DNA of 64,000 nt from Tamarix chinensis (lineage: Eukaryota; Streptophyta; Magnoliopsida; Caryophyllales; Tamaricaceae): assembly GCA_030549775.1 (NCBI GenBank), contig CM060173.1, positions 27,036,032 to 27,100,031 of the forward strand, given 5' to 3'. The position numbers and the translations under genes are program-made. Shown piece by piece: positions 1 to 14,400 of the stretch (position 1 is its first letter; each line of letters begins with the position of its first letter). A model generated the notes under the pieces. It saw only the letters and a program-made list of their open reading frames with translations, was not told the DNA's origin and did no database searches.

Positions 1-242
1 TAGACCCATCAGTTGGTTCTACCAAACCTATCAACTAGTTGGGTCAACCAATTGATTGGTTAGTTTGTGACCCCAATAGTCTTAGCCTTAGGTTAGATAA
101 ATCGACTGGTTTAAACAAACCAATCGAGTAGTTCTCAAAACTATCAACTGATGGGATTGATTGATCGACTAGTTCACCACCACTAGGAAAGTTTAAAATT
201 CCCTAACCAATCGACTAGTTTTGAAAATACATCGACTGATCT
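1..242. repeat. Cluster of AATCGACTAGTT-like motifs
   Basis: About ten degenerate copies of a 12-16-bp motif, consensus near ACCAATCGACTAGTT, occur in both orientations at irregular spacing. The same clusters recur in the related LTRs at 4840-4960, 6020-6240, 10800-10895, 24170-24600, 25770-25880 and 29560-29665. The core CGACTAGT is close to self-complementary. Function unknown. Confidence 0.65.
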
Positions 243-1288
243 CAACCAATTTTGCTTTTCTTACCTATTTCTTCCTGAATGTGATGTTTTGTGTTTTATC
301 ATGCTTGGGTAATGACCTAATATGATAGTAGCTATAAATTTACCTAGATTAAAGAAGTTTAAATAAAGAATTAAAGTTATTAAAGAGAAATTTTATCCTT
401 GTTGACCTTAATTTAGCATTTAGTTCTTTCTCTTAACTATAATATGCGTAGATGATTAGATGGATAAAAATGAACTATTTCTATGGTTAGTATTTGTGTA
501 ATGAATCAAATGATGGATAATAGACCGCTAATGAATTATATCATGGCCTTAAAAATGTGAAACCTTGTAAGTTATTTAACTTATCAAGAATAGAAGAAAA
601 TAACATGGACATATATGGTGGCCTTAATTTAAACTTATCAATAAATAATGACTTCCACTTAGCTATCAAAATGAATGGATAAATAATCATGAGTTTAGGG
701 TTAGACTCTAAGTGACCTCTAATTTGAACTTCATCTTTGACCTTAGAGATTAAATTGGAACATCCTTTAATGGATGGTAAGACTCTAGTTAAGAAATGAA
801 TTATGGTTGTGGCCTTATCCCTAGGCTTTTATCTAGATTTAATTTGTGAACAAAACAGAATGAATGGAAATCAAATGTTGTCTTGGAAATTATGGATTAT
901 GTTAACATTATATAATTCCGCCTCTTGGAATAATTGATCACTTGATGATAACCTAGTGTGAATCTTATTAGAAGAATAAAGATCTGAAGGTTATAAGAAG
1001 TGGATGATTAAATGGGTTGAGGTTGAAGAAGGAGGAGGAAAATCTTCAAGCGAGGTTCAATCAAGATTTAAAGAATGCTATGAATCTTCAAACATGATTC
1101 AACAAGAATTCAATAAGAATATATCTTTGAATATTTCTCTAAGAACACATTCAAAGTACTCTTGCCAAGATTACTCTAAGTAGTCTTAAGCAAAAACTTT
1201 CACTCAACTACATAAAAGATAACCAATTAGTATACTTGTATTTGATTTCAAATTCGACTTATTAACTTTTGTTACAAGAATGTCAACA

Positions 1289-1327
1289 TGTGTGTGTGCA
1301 TGTGTGTGTGTGTGTGTGTGTGTGTGT
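1289..1327. repeat. (TG)n microsatellite
   Basis: TG dinucleotide run interrupted once by CA, inside LTR-0. Confidence 0.95.
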
Positions 1328-1370
1328 AGCTATACTTTTATAAGTAGTGCACTAAGGTGACCAAGGTGAT

Positions 1371-1404
1371 GCACACATGGCTAACTAGCACACATGGCTA
1401 ACTA
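1371..1404. repeat. 17-bp direct duplication
   Basis: Two exact adjacent copies of GCACACATGGCTAACTA, followed by a partial third (GCACACTAGCTAG). Confidence 0.9.
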
Positions 1405-3488
1405 GCACACTAGCTAGTAATAGCAATATATCATTAACCTATATAGTATATAAATCAAACAAAAAATCATTACAAAAAAACATAGCTAATTATTACATGT
1501 ATATAACTAACAAAAGCCCTAATTTATATTAGAATAATAACTAGGTCTTCTTTAACTTATAAGTTTAACTTCAATGCATAATAGATCCAGTAACATGTAA
1601 TAACTTGTAACATATAAAAGCTTAAATGTGTTGGCATCTTAAAGTGTATAAATATTCTCCTTTAAAACATGTTACATGCCAGCAACAATTACTCAAAATA
1701 CTCTTATTATGGTTAGTCATAGTCAAATTATCATCAAAAACACATATTGTAATAGGCGCTATTACTAAGAATGACACATCCCCATTATCATGAGAATCCA
1801 TAAATGCTCTTACATTATACACTAAATGGGAAAACTTATGATATAAGAACCTAATATGGGTGCATTGAATTTAAATGGCTTTATATTTGGTGTGATATTT
1901 TTTGTGGGCCTTCATATGTTATGATATCCTGATCTAATAAGATATTAATCACTTAAAGTGGAATAAGCATCATGATAGGTCTGGATTATTCGATCCTCAA
2001 TTACCTATTAGGGGTTAGTCTACCTTCAGGCACCTTTGCATGGGATCCTAGTTGATCTAGGGATCCTCATTGATCCAAATGTCTTTCATATTCTATATAT
2101 TGATGATGTACTGGGGTATTAATACTAAAGAGTTTAGTCACCATATGATGGTTATTTAGCATCAGCTAGGACTTTTATCTACCAGGTTACTTCGGTATGA
2201 TCTAGGACTTTATGTCAATTTATTTTTTTGATTTCCATAATATAGAGAGACCGTGAGGAATAATCCCACCTATTTCTCAATAACTTAGGGTAAAATAATA
2301 CTATGATTACTTATTACTTAATAACTTGGGGTAAATAATTTTATGAACACCTATTCCTTATTAATTTTATAAAGGAGTTCTATATCAACCTAATGTAAAA
2401 TAATAAAAAGAATGAAACCTAAGAAGTATTAATTGACCTTATTTTATTTATGCTTGATCTTGATATGGTTATTTTGCTAATATGAAACTTGTTTTGCCCT
2501 ATATGTACTTAAAGAGCTCATACCTCACTTAAGAATGAATATGTTGTGTAACTCACTTTTACCTTCCTTAAATTCTATGCCAATCATACATTCCTCCTCA
2601 ATTCCCCATTATGGTACATTCATGTGTTTCCGCTATGTTTGTATGAATGATTGGATGTTGTAAAATCCATGATTGTAAAGTCATATATGTAATTCTAATT
2701 TTACATTACACTTCAAGTTATACTATAAACATTGTTGTGTGGATAGTTTAAGTAATCCAAATTCCTTAAGAAGGCAGTATGTATGTATAATCTATATACC
2801 CTTGTATACGTGTATGATTATAACTAAGCATGTTTTAGTGGATCCAAATATATCTTGTATGACTTGTGTGATTATACGTGAATGAAATAGTAGGGGATTG
2901 CATGTACATTTTGGTAGGTTGTACCATAAACATATTATGTTGGTCTTACTTGTACTATGACTTATTTGATAGTGGTAGATTAATCTACTCAATATGTATG
3001 CATACTAATGGGTTGTTGTTACAATTCTATGCTTAATCCCACAAGCAAGAGGTTCAATGTAGGTTTCTTGAGGACATCTAGTAAATGGTTCATCCTTCTC
3101 TCAGCACAGTTGGGTTGGTGAGAGTAGGTATTCCTAAAGACTCTCTCTTATGTCCTTGAGTGATCAAGGCACTTCTCATTTGAATATAATTTATTCTAGG
3201 TAGCCTTTTCTTTTCATATATCTTTATACATATTTTAGGTCTATATAGCTGTAGGTTGTAAAAACTTAATTTTTCTATCTCTAAATGTTTCCTCACGAAC
3301 TTTAGTTTTTCTTTATGTTTGATTGGTTATATAATTAACCTTGTGTCTAATGTGAGGCAGGCAGTGAGACACCTATCTTATGTTAGATATGGTGCTAGTA
3401 CCCTATTTTTCATTGGTTGGACTTGTATTTCCACTTCCATAATATTTTAAAATATATTTTTTTAGTAGTAAAAAATGGGAGTGTTATA

Positions 3489-4682
3489 GTATATTCTAAT
3501 TGTATTTAGTGTAATATCCTAAACACCCATTTAGAAGACATGGATGCCTTCAATATATTTGATGTAACTAAACTAAAACATCCAGTTGGATGCTTTTGTG
3601 ACTTTTATTCTTGGGGGATAATAAGTTGTGGTTGATTGAATATTGCAACAACTAGAACTATGTGATCATATAATAAGTTGACAATAATATGGTTTGTTCT
3701 TACTTGAGATGTACAATTTTGCTTTACAACATAACTATATCACGCTTCATTTGATGCCTCATACACATAAGTATTTATTATTACTGATGTCATTATTATA
3801 TTACATGTCATTATAATAACATGCTTCTATGTAAACCATGGTTAACTATGCATAGAAGCTAGATCTTACTCAATATGTTACTATGTTAATACTGTCATTT
3901 TATGGTCATTATCTATTCAATTAGGTAGATGGAATTTTGTTATACAATGTTCATGCCAAAATTTTATTTGATAGTGGAGGTTTTATAGCCTAGGGTTAGG
4001 CTCTGACATTTAGATGTTTTGCCCACTTGCTCGAGATTTCTTTTGTCTCCCACTAACTTTTAAACTTTTGTTACTCCTCTATTCTCAAAGTCCATTATTT
4101 TAAATTTTTTATAATTAGCATATCATCTATATAACTCTTGCATGCATACCTGATATTTATGCATGATTTTTTTTTTACATTTTAACCTTGCATTAAGCAT
4201 TAACTAGGTGGAAAATTGCACGTATCTAATGGTCGATGTAACAATAGCATCCATGGTTTTAGTTCTGTATGTTTCTACATTATCTTAAAATAAATTTTTT
4301 TTGTTAGAATATTAGCGGTGTAACATCATTAATTGACAATTAACTTTTATTATTAACCATTAAATTTTATTTTTGACCAATAACTATTGACTTAACCTTA
4401 ATCACTGACTGTTAACTTTAACTTCAACAAAGAGTGAATTCTTTAAAAGTTGTATATGGCATTATTTTTGTTGGTCTTTGTTAATATCATTAAAATTACT
4501 GTTAATTAGTCTTAGTTAGCTTTAATAATGGTCTCATACCTTATCCCAATGTTAGAAACGTAAGTCCATTAAAGGTTTTAGGCTCTTTAGAGGGTGTCTT
4601 ATCCATTCTTATAACTATTAGAAAATAATGAGCTAAGTTGAACTAATAGATTTATGTAGACCAAAGGGTTGACTTGGTCAGG
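3489..4682. other. Unassigned intergenic DNA
   Basis: AT-rich, with no reading frame or element boundary I can support. A TGTAATATCC at 3512 resembles an LTR start but has no matching end. Around 4320-4430 are loose repeats of 'ttaac/ttgacc' words. Confidence 0.5.
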
Positions 4683-5405
4683 TGTAATACCTCGTATTTA
4701 TAAGATTATAAGATAAGAAATTTTTGTGTTTAATGAAAATTACATAATGTTTAATCTCAACTTGGAACTATATTTTGGGTTTGATGTAATAAAATATTTG
4801 GAAAAGTTTAGAAAAACTAAATGAAAAACAATTTTGGAGAACCAATCAACTAGTTCGTCTTTTCAACTAAAGTTTTGGTTCGATAGGTTTGGGGAAACCA
4901 GTTGACTAGTATATATAATAATTGACTTGTCTGTCCAAATTGATCAATTGATTTGTAGGACTGAGTGCTTTTATAAGCTAAATTTTTTGGGAAATTTCTT
5001 GCACTAAAATGGATCCTTGATAATCTAAATCCAAACTATTCCTGAGCAATCCTTAACCCTTTTTATCATTTATCTAACTGTAACTTCTACCTCAAACATA
5101 TTTGAGGATTGATTTTGAAAGTTGAGAGTGAGGATAACCCTACTCTTTTCTTATTCTTCCTCTCTCCTCTCCACACCTTTAGAAGTATGATTTGATTTTT
5201 AGATTATCACTACACAACTGGGAGATTTTCTTCCCACACGGAACTTCCATTTTCCATATTGTGTTTGATATTTCCCAGATGATATCAACCTACATTCTCC
5301 AAAAATTAACCTTTGTGTTCTGACTCACTCACCACTGATGCAAACATAAAATTAGGGCTTTTAATCTCTACATATCCTCACTCATTCCTTAACTAATTAT
5401 TTGGG

Positions 5406-5414
5406 TATATATAA
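5406..5414 (+). promoter_or_regulatory. Putative LTR TATA box (LTR-C)
   Basis: TATATATAA about 720 bp from the LTR start. LTR-C2 (16515) and LTR-A (7796) carry TATA boxes at comparable offsets, which suggests the U3/R promoter. Activity is not shown. Confidence 0.4.
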
Positions 5415-7795
5415 CTCTTTTCATCTTTTTCTCTTACTTTTCTTTTAGCCTCAAAAATGCTAGTGTCTCAAACACCTGTGCTAATTCTTCTCCACATCGA
5501 GATCTTATTCTAATTCAACTTAATGTACTATTCTAATCCTTTTTATAGCTCACTCATGTTTTATTTTAAATAATAAAGAGTTAAATTTAGAAAGAATTTA
5601 AGTTTTCTTTTAGCTGAATCTTCCCCTATTTTTCTTTTGGAGGTGGTTTTGGAAGTTGAAATCTTTCAACTTGATTTTTCCTCTTTAGTGGGAATTTTTT
5701 TCCTAAACTTCAAGCAATTCATTCTTCCATTTGAAATGTGGCATGAATAAGCATGTGAGTTTGTGTACTATATAAAATGTTAATATTTAAGTGTTTGCAT
5801 GAGAATTTGGCATTTTAGTTATGTATGTTGAATTAATTAAGATTTTTGAGGAAATAAAGGGTTTGAGTAATGAGGAATAAGGTTAATTGTTTGAAAATAA
5901 ATCATGATTCAGTTTAGGAGCATGTTTAATCTTGGTCTTATACTATGACATATTATGGTTTGGATGTGGAAAGATTTTAGAGTGTGAATAGTGTTTAAAA
6001 GGTTTGTTATGTGTGATCGCGGAGTAAACCAATCAACTAGTTAAGCCAAACCGATCAAATGGTTTGCCCAAATAAATTAACTAGATTATCTATGGTAACT
6101 TTGGTTTATCTCTACTTAAGCTCATTAACCGATTTCCTAAAACTAATCGATTAGTTATAGAGCAATTAACTAGTTTGATCATATGTATCGACTAGTTTAA
6201 GAGAACTCTTGGGTTTGGTTGAGCCAAGTCGATCGACTTATTTGATCAGAGTGCGTTATTTTTTATCTTTTGGAATTGATATGTTTTGAGACTTAGCACA
6301 TTGCTATAATATAATTCTTTAATGATGAGAAGACACATCTTTGCTTGAATTACCTACCATCTTAGATGGATTAAATGTTTCATAATACATGGCATTCCTA
6401 CTAAGTGTGTGGAAGGTCTCAATAAAAAACTAAAATGAGTATGTTATAGCTTCAAAAGACAATGTAGTCTAAATTCTTAGCCTAAATGGATTATCTTCAT
6501 GCATTGATTTAATCTTAGTTAAGCACTAATGGAAATACCACCACGTGGCTAGAGGGTACTAATGGTTAAGATAGAATGAATATGCTGATGTGCTACTTGG
6601 ATGCTACATGAGCCTGATTTAATAACATAACATTAGAAAAAACACATGATCATTTAAAGTAAAAGATAATTGAGTTATGCATGGGCCTAGGTTACCCGAT
6701 CTTCAATTAGCTATTGAGAGTTAGTCTGCCTTCGGGTGTGATCCTGGTGTCTTACATACTCTAGATACTAATGATGTATTATAAGGTATTAAAACTAAAG
6801 GGTCTAATCACTTAGGTAGTTATTGACTTCAGTAGGAATTTATGTCCATTAGTGGTTACTTAGCTTCAACATGAATTTATGTCCTCTTATTTGGATAGGC
6901 TTCCATGGTATGTGAGTGAAATACCACAAAACCTTAATTTAGATAATTAAGAAAAATTAAGGATTTATTAGAAAAATTAATTAAATAAATTATTTTATTA
7001 AAAGTAGAGGGAGTAATTAGGTAAAAATCAAAAGGAAATTTATAAATAATCAATTGGGAAAAATTAGGGTATTTTCCTAATTAAAATAGAATTTAGGAAA
7101 AATCTCTCAAAAATCCTAAATTAACCTAAAAGGGGGATTTAATTATTATTTTATCAAAATATTATTATTTTTAAATATCCCAAAATACCAAAATATTTTA
7201 AATATCCTAACCCCCTATTTTTTTCCTTTTTTCCTTTTTCTTTTGCTTGCCCCTTTTCTTTTCTTTTCTTTCATTCCTCTCCTTTCTCCTTTTCTTTCTT
7301 CCTTTCCTTCACTGATCTAGGCCAGCTTACCCTCGTGGCTTAAACTTCTCCCTCCTTTCTTCCATACAGCCTAGGCCCGCTGCCATCTCCTTTTCTTCCT
7401 CGCCAGCCGATTAGCCTAGTCTGGCTTCTTTCTTTTTCTTTTTTTTCTCCTTAGACTGACCGGTTGCCTGCCCTTCTTCTTCCATTCTTCTCCCCCAATG
7501 CCTCTACTTTTCTACTTCCCTGTGCAGGCATGCGACCTCTACACCACCGCATGCTGGCATTCCACCCCTAGCCTCTTCCATGTTGTTCCGTCTCTCTTCT
7601 CTACCCAATCACACCCTCTCTCTCTCCTCACTCGTGAAACTCTCCCCCTTCCTTTCCCCCCTACCGAGCTATTAGGCCCTATAAACTCCCTAACCTGCAC
7701 AGGCCATGCACCTCCCACTGGCAACCTGCATGCATGCAGCCCACCTCCTCTCTTCCTCCTCTTTCATTTTCCCCCATCCATGGCCTATAAATACC

Positions 7796-7803
7796 CTTCA
7801 ACT
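7796..7803 (+). promoter_or_regulatory. TATA box of LTR-A
   Basis: TATAAATA inside the GC/pyrimidine-rich block, 880 bp from the LTR start. The composite LTR on the opposite strand has an identical box (34745-34752) in an equivalent block. Confidence 0.5.
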
Positions 7804-8479
7804 GCCCCTATTCAACCCTTTTTTCTCAATCTAGAAATTTGCTCCCTCTTGTGCACCGCCGCCTATTCATTCGCCTATTCTGTCGTCGCCCAAATTACTC
7901 CATACACTACCCTCCACCGAGCTACACCCCTCACCCCCCTTAATCCTCCCCTTGGCTATGCAAAGTTAGCCATTCAACCAACCACAATTCACCCATTACC
8001 ACCGTCTGCTGCCACTCTAGCTGCAACCACCATTCCCTCTACCCTCCAAAATCACGAGTAGAGGGTTTGGTGTCGCCAACTAGGGTTTTGTGGTCACACA
8101 TGTATTTAGGGAAGTAAAGTGAAATAATGGTGGTTGAATCTAGGGGAGATGATGTGTGGGGTGTTAAAGTAGCCTTAGTTGCGTGAAGTAGAGAAGGATG
8201 GGCCATATAAGCCCATACTAGGGTTTTAGGAGAAAACCCTAGAGTAAGATAGTGAGTGGACATGGATTCCATAAGATGATGTGCCTTGACCTACACCTTA
8301 GGAGTTGGGCTCCCAATGTGAGTAAGTGAAAGAAGGAAAGAATGTTGGGGTGTTAGGAGGTGCAAAAGTCTCAATATATGGGGCACGCCCAAGGATAAGA
8401 ATAGATTAAGCGTGTCATGCATGTCTAGGGTAAAAACTTGCTGAATAAGACACTTTAAGACACTAACCATTTAAAGTGT

Positions 8480-8840
8480 AAGATTATTGATCCGGTCCTA
8501 GACCGGTCCACCGGCATAATAATGGCCAGGTGTCTGGGTGCCTTAGAGATTGATCCATCAGCATAAAATGGTGGTTAGGTACGTTCTACCATAAATGTTT
8601 CCGATCCACCGGCTATAATAGTGGGGGATCCTGAGCTTAATAAACCAAAATCTAAGTATAATAAGACTGGAAAAGACACTAAGTACTTACAGTGAAACAC
8701 CATAGGAGTCAAGGCCAGATCAATCCACCGACATAATAGTGGTCAAGAGCATTTTTCCCTAGAAATTAATCCACTGGCAATAATAGTGGTTAGGAGTGTT
8801 CTACCCTGTACGTTTCTAATCCACCTTCTATAATTGTTTT
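8480..8840 (+). repeat. CCACCGGC...GTGG minisatellite of LTR-A
   Basis: Diverged units, each with a TCCACCGGC-ATAATAGTGG core followed by a 'ggtcaggagygttctrccct' type spacer; cores start near 8508, 8553, 8605, 8724 and 8770. It is homologous to the cleaner 54-bp array in LTR-D and the inverted array at 31480-31830. Confidence 0.75.
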
Positions 8841-11019
8841 CCATACTCGCATGGATTGATAAAGAGCATGTGTAAAACAAGTATTAATCAGAGAATTAAA
8901 TAATCAATTTATCCGGACTATAGCTTGGCCTTTATTCTCTACATTGTTGTATGATGTTTATGTTATCATGATTATATTATATACCTTGTGTGTTGGCCTT
9001 AGATGCATTGGTTACCTTGCTCAGTACATAGTGTACTGACCACTTATTTCATGGGTGTTACTCATCCCCAAGAGCAGAAGACCCCTCTGAGTTTGTGCAA
9101 GTAGGTGATGTTATTTTTGATACCTTTGATGCTTATGAAGCACCAGCTGAGACTAAGAGTTGAACTTGGACTTAGCCTAGGGACTGAGAGCATCGTGGCC
9201 GAATTTCCCTTTGATGTTCCTTTATTTTGTATCATTTATTCAGACTTATTATATCATACTGTAGCTTTTATCTCTTTTGAGGAATTTTAAAGATGTACTA
9301 TGGATTGTAAACTCTTATCCATGCATTCTGATTTCTATCTTATGAACATTTTAATGTTTTATGAATCCTTAATTTAAGTTAATTTTATTATGGTTGTTAA
9401 TATTTATTTATCCTTGTGGTTAGTATGAGACCGGCCATGGGGCGGGGTTGCACTGATCACGGTGGTAATATCCTCAAAATTTACAAGTTTTGATTTACTT
9501 GCTTCCTTCTAATCTTCTAATAAAACAAAAAATTTCAATAGTAAATTTTGGGAGTGTTATAGTGAGACCATGGAGTGGTAAGCAGTATATCGCTCAATAA
9601 GAATAAGAATGATGATATAGAGAAAGTAAAAGGAAAAGGGAAAAAAATTCTATAAAAACTTGTAAATAATTAATTTGATGAGGCGTGTAAACATAGAATA
9701 TGGACATGGTGGAATAACTTGTTAATATTCATTATTTGCTATCCATGGTTCCTATGTTGTCTTGGTGAGTGTGATGAGTTATGAGTCATCTAATTCTTTG
9801 CATGACATGAAATCCTAGTGTATTACATGATCATGATATAGTGAGTATAATAGGGATTTAGCATGATTTTTCCTTTTTATATTAGCCTTATATGCTTGTG
9901 ACTTCCATTAAAGGGGTAACTTGGCTCAATTAGTATGTAGCATACTAATGTGTATGTTTATTCAGTCACCTACTCAATCAAGGAGTGGGAGACCATGTGC
10001 TAGCTTTTTAGGACGACCAATAGTGGGCTACCTCATTTTGGGCTTTAGGGCTTGAGAGCATAAATGTCTAGAGACTATTGTTTGTTCCTTAGTGGAAAGG
10101 ATTTGGAGCTTTTCCCATTATTTTTGTACACCTATTCTATCTTTTTACTTTTGGTTCACTCTCTCATGTATTTGAATATTTTGGAGACTCATTAAGGTCT
10201 TCTATTTTAAGTCTTTTTGTTTAGAATCTATATATCATGTTTCTTACTCACTCTACTCTTGTATTTGGTTGGTTTGGTTTCTTAGCCTTATATCTAACAA
10301 GGAATAGATGGCAAATGTATATCCTATATTAGATATAGCAGTAGCATCTTGTTTTTTCTACTTTTATAATGTTTTAAAATGAAATTTTTCAGTAGTAAAA
10401 AATGAGGGTGTTATACAAAGTCTTATCTTTGACTCTTTTTGAGGGGGATTAGAAGTTGACTCAATTACAAAATTCTTAAAAATATTTTATCCAATCAATC
10501 ATCCATATAGGATTTCTAGAATACGAAGTGGTGGAATATAGGCCTTATGTGTAACCTCTAAACACTAGTCAAGTACATGTGTAAATATATAACCAATATC
10601 TATATTATTTTCTAATACCCCATATTTTTTTAAATGGGTGATTGAGAGTTTAACCAATATTTAGGCCTTTTATTTTGATTTAATGTTATGATTTAGTTTG
10701 GGATAAAGTTTGATTTGAAATCACGTTGAAAAATAGAGTTTATTGAGTTTTATAGACAAACTAATAAAGTTGTTTATCATTTCAACATATTTGGTTTTCT
10801 TAACTAAAATGATTGACTGGTTGGGGAAAATTGATTAACTTGTGCTAGAACAATCGACTAGCTAACCCAAACCCATCGACTGGTTTGTTAAGCCGGTCAT
10901 ATTTGTTTAGCTAAATTTTTTGAAAAGTCACTTACACTGAAATGGAACCTTATCAAACCATGATAATATATTCTTAAGAGATTCATAACCATTTTCATGA
11001 TGCATGTAACTCAAAATAT

Positions 11020-11391
11020 TGTTATAGAACTATAATTCACAAAATAGAATTTAGAAAAGGTAGTGAGTTAGAGGAAAGTAGAGAGACGGATTAATATTGA
11101 TATTGTGAGAACCAAACTAGGATTTTGAGGACCTGGCTCCTTTTTTTAACAATCTAATTCCTACTTCCCCCTCTCTTCCCCTCACCCTTTTTAATATAAC
11201 TTTTACTAATTGACTCAACACTACTAACAGAATTAATAATAACATAATTGATAGGCCACATGACATACCAATAGCCTCTAAGTAAGAGACACCCTACTCA
11301 GTACCACACCAGCCTTTCCTTACACCCCCTGAGATTTTACACGTCATCCTTTGCCCCTCCTCATATATGTATACCTTACTATGGCCTATCA
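11020..11391 (-). repeat. 3' LTR of the Reina-like element
   Basis: About 372 bp, TG...CA ends, aligning along its length with 15804-16162, including the shared 'agtgagttagaggaaagtagagagac' region and the end 'ggcctatca'. It is the downstream LTR because the element is on the minus strand. Confidence 0.8.
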
Positions 11392-11419
11392 TTACCCCTA
11401 GTGGACTTTCAACTTATCC

Positions 11420-14400
11420 TCAAGGAGAAATTTAGGGAACAAAGCATGAATCTTCTCAAAGTTATCCCATGAAGCTTCAAAGGCAGGCAACTCTTTCCAT
11501 TTTATCAGTACTTCTAATGCCCCCTTGAATCATAGCAAGTACCCAAAACTTCTTCCAGCTGCACCCTCCATTCCAAGTCTTCAGTCAAAGTAATTAGAGA
11601 GGGTTGTACACATGTATTTATGCCCACTGTAGGTTTTAGCATGGATACATGAAATATCAGGTGAATATGGACACTATCCGACAATTCCTACTAATTTTGG
11701 CCAATACCTTATAAGGCCCAAAATAGTGAGGCAAGAGCTTCTCATTCAGATGCTTGGCAAAGGACTTATGTCTTTAAGGCCTTAATTTCATGAAAACCCA
11801 ATCACCTTCCTAAAATTCCACATCCCGACATCCGCAATCTAAAGAATGTTTTAAATGTTGCTGAGCTACCATCAAGTGTTACTTCAGGTCATGTACGATT
11901 TGATTGCATTGTTGTAGGACCTCATCCAACACATCCACCTAAGAAGAACCCATGTCGTATCGCAGTAAGGGTGGAGAAGCCCCTCCATATACAACAAGAA
12001 AGGGATTCATCGTAGTTTTTGCATGATAGGATGTGTTATACCATTACTCTACCTACTGTAGCCATTTGACCCAATGCCTAGGTTTTCCTCCATCAAAAGA
12101 GTAGAGGTACATTTTAATGCATCGATTTACCACCTCTGTTTAGCCATCAAATTGAGATTCATAAGATAAACTATGTTGTAAAGATTTCTCCTATAGTTTG
12201 AAGACCTCCTTCAAAAAGTGATTGATAAAGATGCTATCTCGATCAGAGACCATAAATTGGGGAATTCTATGAAGTTGCACTACTTCCTTAACAAAAATTG
12301 CAGCCGCTTCCTAGGTAGTAAATAGGTGCTTCAAAGGAATCAAGTCTGGATACGTTGACAAGCAATCAACCATTACCATCAAAGTATTTTACCCTTCAGA
12401 ATTCGACAAGCCTTCCACAAAATTCAAGGAAATATCCTCCCAAATTTGGTTGGGAATAGGAAATGGTTGTAAGAGTTCCGCCGGTAATAAGGCAAGGCAC
12501 TTATTCTATTGACAAATAGGTCATTCCTCAATATAGTTTTGAACGTGATGCCTCATACCCGCCCAACAGACTTCTCTAGCCAAATGCTGGAAGGTTTTTA
12601 ATAATTCTAAATGACCCCCTATATTGTTGTCATGAAATTCCGCCAAGATCTGAGGTAAACCGAATTGGAAAGAAACACCACTTTTTCCCTTAAACATGAG
12701 GGTGCCTTATTGTAAGTAGAAACACTTACACTCACCCCCCCCCCGAAGCCTCTAGTTGTTGTCGTATCAGCCCTAACTCCAAGTCTTGTTCCACTTCAAC
12801 CCTTAACCTAAGCCAGTCTATGGAAGGCAAATGATACTGTTAGGAGCTCTATAGTATCGTCCCTTCTTGATAAGGCAGCTATATCCTTTATTATCCAACC
12901 CTAGATTATATTTAATTCTAAAATTATAACTCCAAAAATTTATAATCCAAGACTGGTGCACCTCCGGTAACACCTTCTATTATAGTAGGTACTTCAAGCA
13001 TTTCTTATCAGCCCTCACCACAAACTGCTGCCCTAACAAATGATGCCTCCAATACTGGACAACCAGTACCAATGCCATTAATTTTTTCTTATAAATAGGT
13101 TTAAGTTGTGTTCGAGCCCCTAAGACTTAGCTGAAGTAAGCTACTAGCCTATTCTCTTACATTATCATAGTGTGAATGCCCACATTTGAAGCATCATTTT
13201 CAATGAGTAAGGGTCAATGAAAATTAGGTAGTGCAAGAACATGTACTAAAGTCATGGCTTTCTTAAGTTGCACAAATGCAACTTGGGCATCCTCATTCCA
13301 TGCAAACTGGTCCTTCTTGAGTTGGGCCATTAGGGGAGCTGCAACATGGCCATAACAATGCACAAATTTTTAATAATATCCCATTAAGCACAAGAATGCT
13401 CGAAGCTCCCTCAAATTCCGTGGCACAGGCCAGTTGGTCATGGCTTCCAGTTTAACTTCTTCCAAAGTATGACTAAAGATCAATATATCATCAAAGAATA
13501 CTAGCATAAAACTTCTCAAGTACCATTTGAAAATTTCATTCATTAATGCCTAAAATGTGGCTGGTGTATTGGTGAGCCCAAAGGGCATCACCAAAAATTC
13601 ATAATGACCTTTGTGCATCTAAAAGGCAGACTTAGGCATGTCCGGCAGATGAATTCAAATCTAGTGATATCTTGAATTGAGGTCTAGTTTGGAAAAGATG
13701 GAAACCCCATGAAGTTCGTCTAGAAGCTTGTTAATGACTAGGATCGGAAACTTGTCAGGGACTATGGCTTGATTGAGTGCCCTATAGTCACCACAAAAGT
13801 GCCATCCCTTGTCCTACTTCTTAACCAATAAAACAGGGCTGGCAAAGGGGTTATGGCTAGGGCAAATGATTCCGGCCACCAACATCTCTTGAACCATTCG
13901 TTCAATCTCATCCTTCTAAATGTGGGGATACCGATAAGGCTACACATTAATTGGTGCATTATTAGGTTTTAGCTTAATGTAATGATCTAGTGCCTAAGGT
14001 AGAGGTAATCCCACATGAGTTACAAATACATCAGTAAATCCCTAGACCAACCCTTGAATGGCCCTTGGTACCTTAGTAAGTCTCGGCTCCACTAATGACT
14101 GAGTGGTTAGGGAGCTGCATTCCACCAAAATTACTGACTCTCCATGCCTCACCATGTTCTCAAGAGCCTTCAATGTGACCTATGATTTCTCAAAACTTGG
14201 CTTCCTATTCAACAACACTTTAATACATCCCACCTTAAACCTCATACTCAATCATTTCCGATTGACCAGCATCTCCCCTATTTTCTCCAACCATTGTATC
14301 CCAATATAATATCAACACTGCCCAATTCTAGGGGCAAGAAGTCATATGTCACCATAATGTTCTATAACTTAATCTTAAGCCCTTTGTACATTTCATCTGT

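Larger units (their letters stand above)
1..3488 (+). mobile_element. LTR-0: 3' part of a giant LTR, cut by the window edge
   Basis: The right end at 3478-3488 (GGGAGTGTTATA, preceded by an AGTAGTAAA block) matches the 3' ends of the other giant LTRs in this window. The stretch 1940-2230 is paralogous to 6620-6900 in LTR-C: both carry a 'cacttaaagt'-like start, a 'gttagtctrcctt' block and a 'gatgatgtaytr...ggtattaa' block. The left end lies outside the window. About 1000-1860 has no counterpart in LTR-C and may be a further insertion. No primer-binding site follows the end at 3488, so this looks like a solo or truncated LTR. Orientation is inferred from the 3' end. Confidence 0.6.
6917..9561 (+). 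mobile_element. LTR-A: solo LTR nested in LTR-C
   Basis: Begins TGAAATACCACAAAACC at 6917, ends TTTTGGGAGTGTTATA at 9561, and is flanked by a perfect 5-bp TSD GTGAG (6912-6916 and 9562-9566). Length is 2645 bp. It contains a pyrimidine-rich block (about 7200-8060) with a TATA box and a minisatellite of CCACCGGC...GTGG units (about 8480-8840). No internal domain is present, so it is a solo LTR left by LTR-LTR recombination. The pyrimidine-rich block produces a long open frame (7498-8061) that I do not consider a gene. Confidence 0.85.
4683..10415 (+). mobile_element. LTR-C: giant LTR interrupted by LTR-A
   Basis: Starts TGTAATACCTCGTATTTATA at 4683 and ends GAGGGTGTTATA at 10415 after the usual AGTAGTAAAAAATG block. 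Removing the nested LTR-A (6917-9561 plus one TSD copy) leaves about 3.1 kb. Two clusters of the AATCGACTAGTT-like motif lie at 4840-4960 and 6020-6240. Flanking pentamers (TCAGG left, CAAAG right) do not match, so a clean solo-LTR TSD is not shown. No internal retroelement domain adjoins it. Family resembles long Del/Tekay LTRs by ends and size only. Confidence 0.6.

Noticed and set aside
7498..8061. 187-codon open frame, proline/leucine-rich, as a gene
   Set aside because: It lies in the pyrimidine-rich block of solo LTR-A; equivalent frames arise in the same block of other LTRs with no shared protein sequence.
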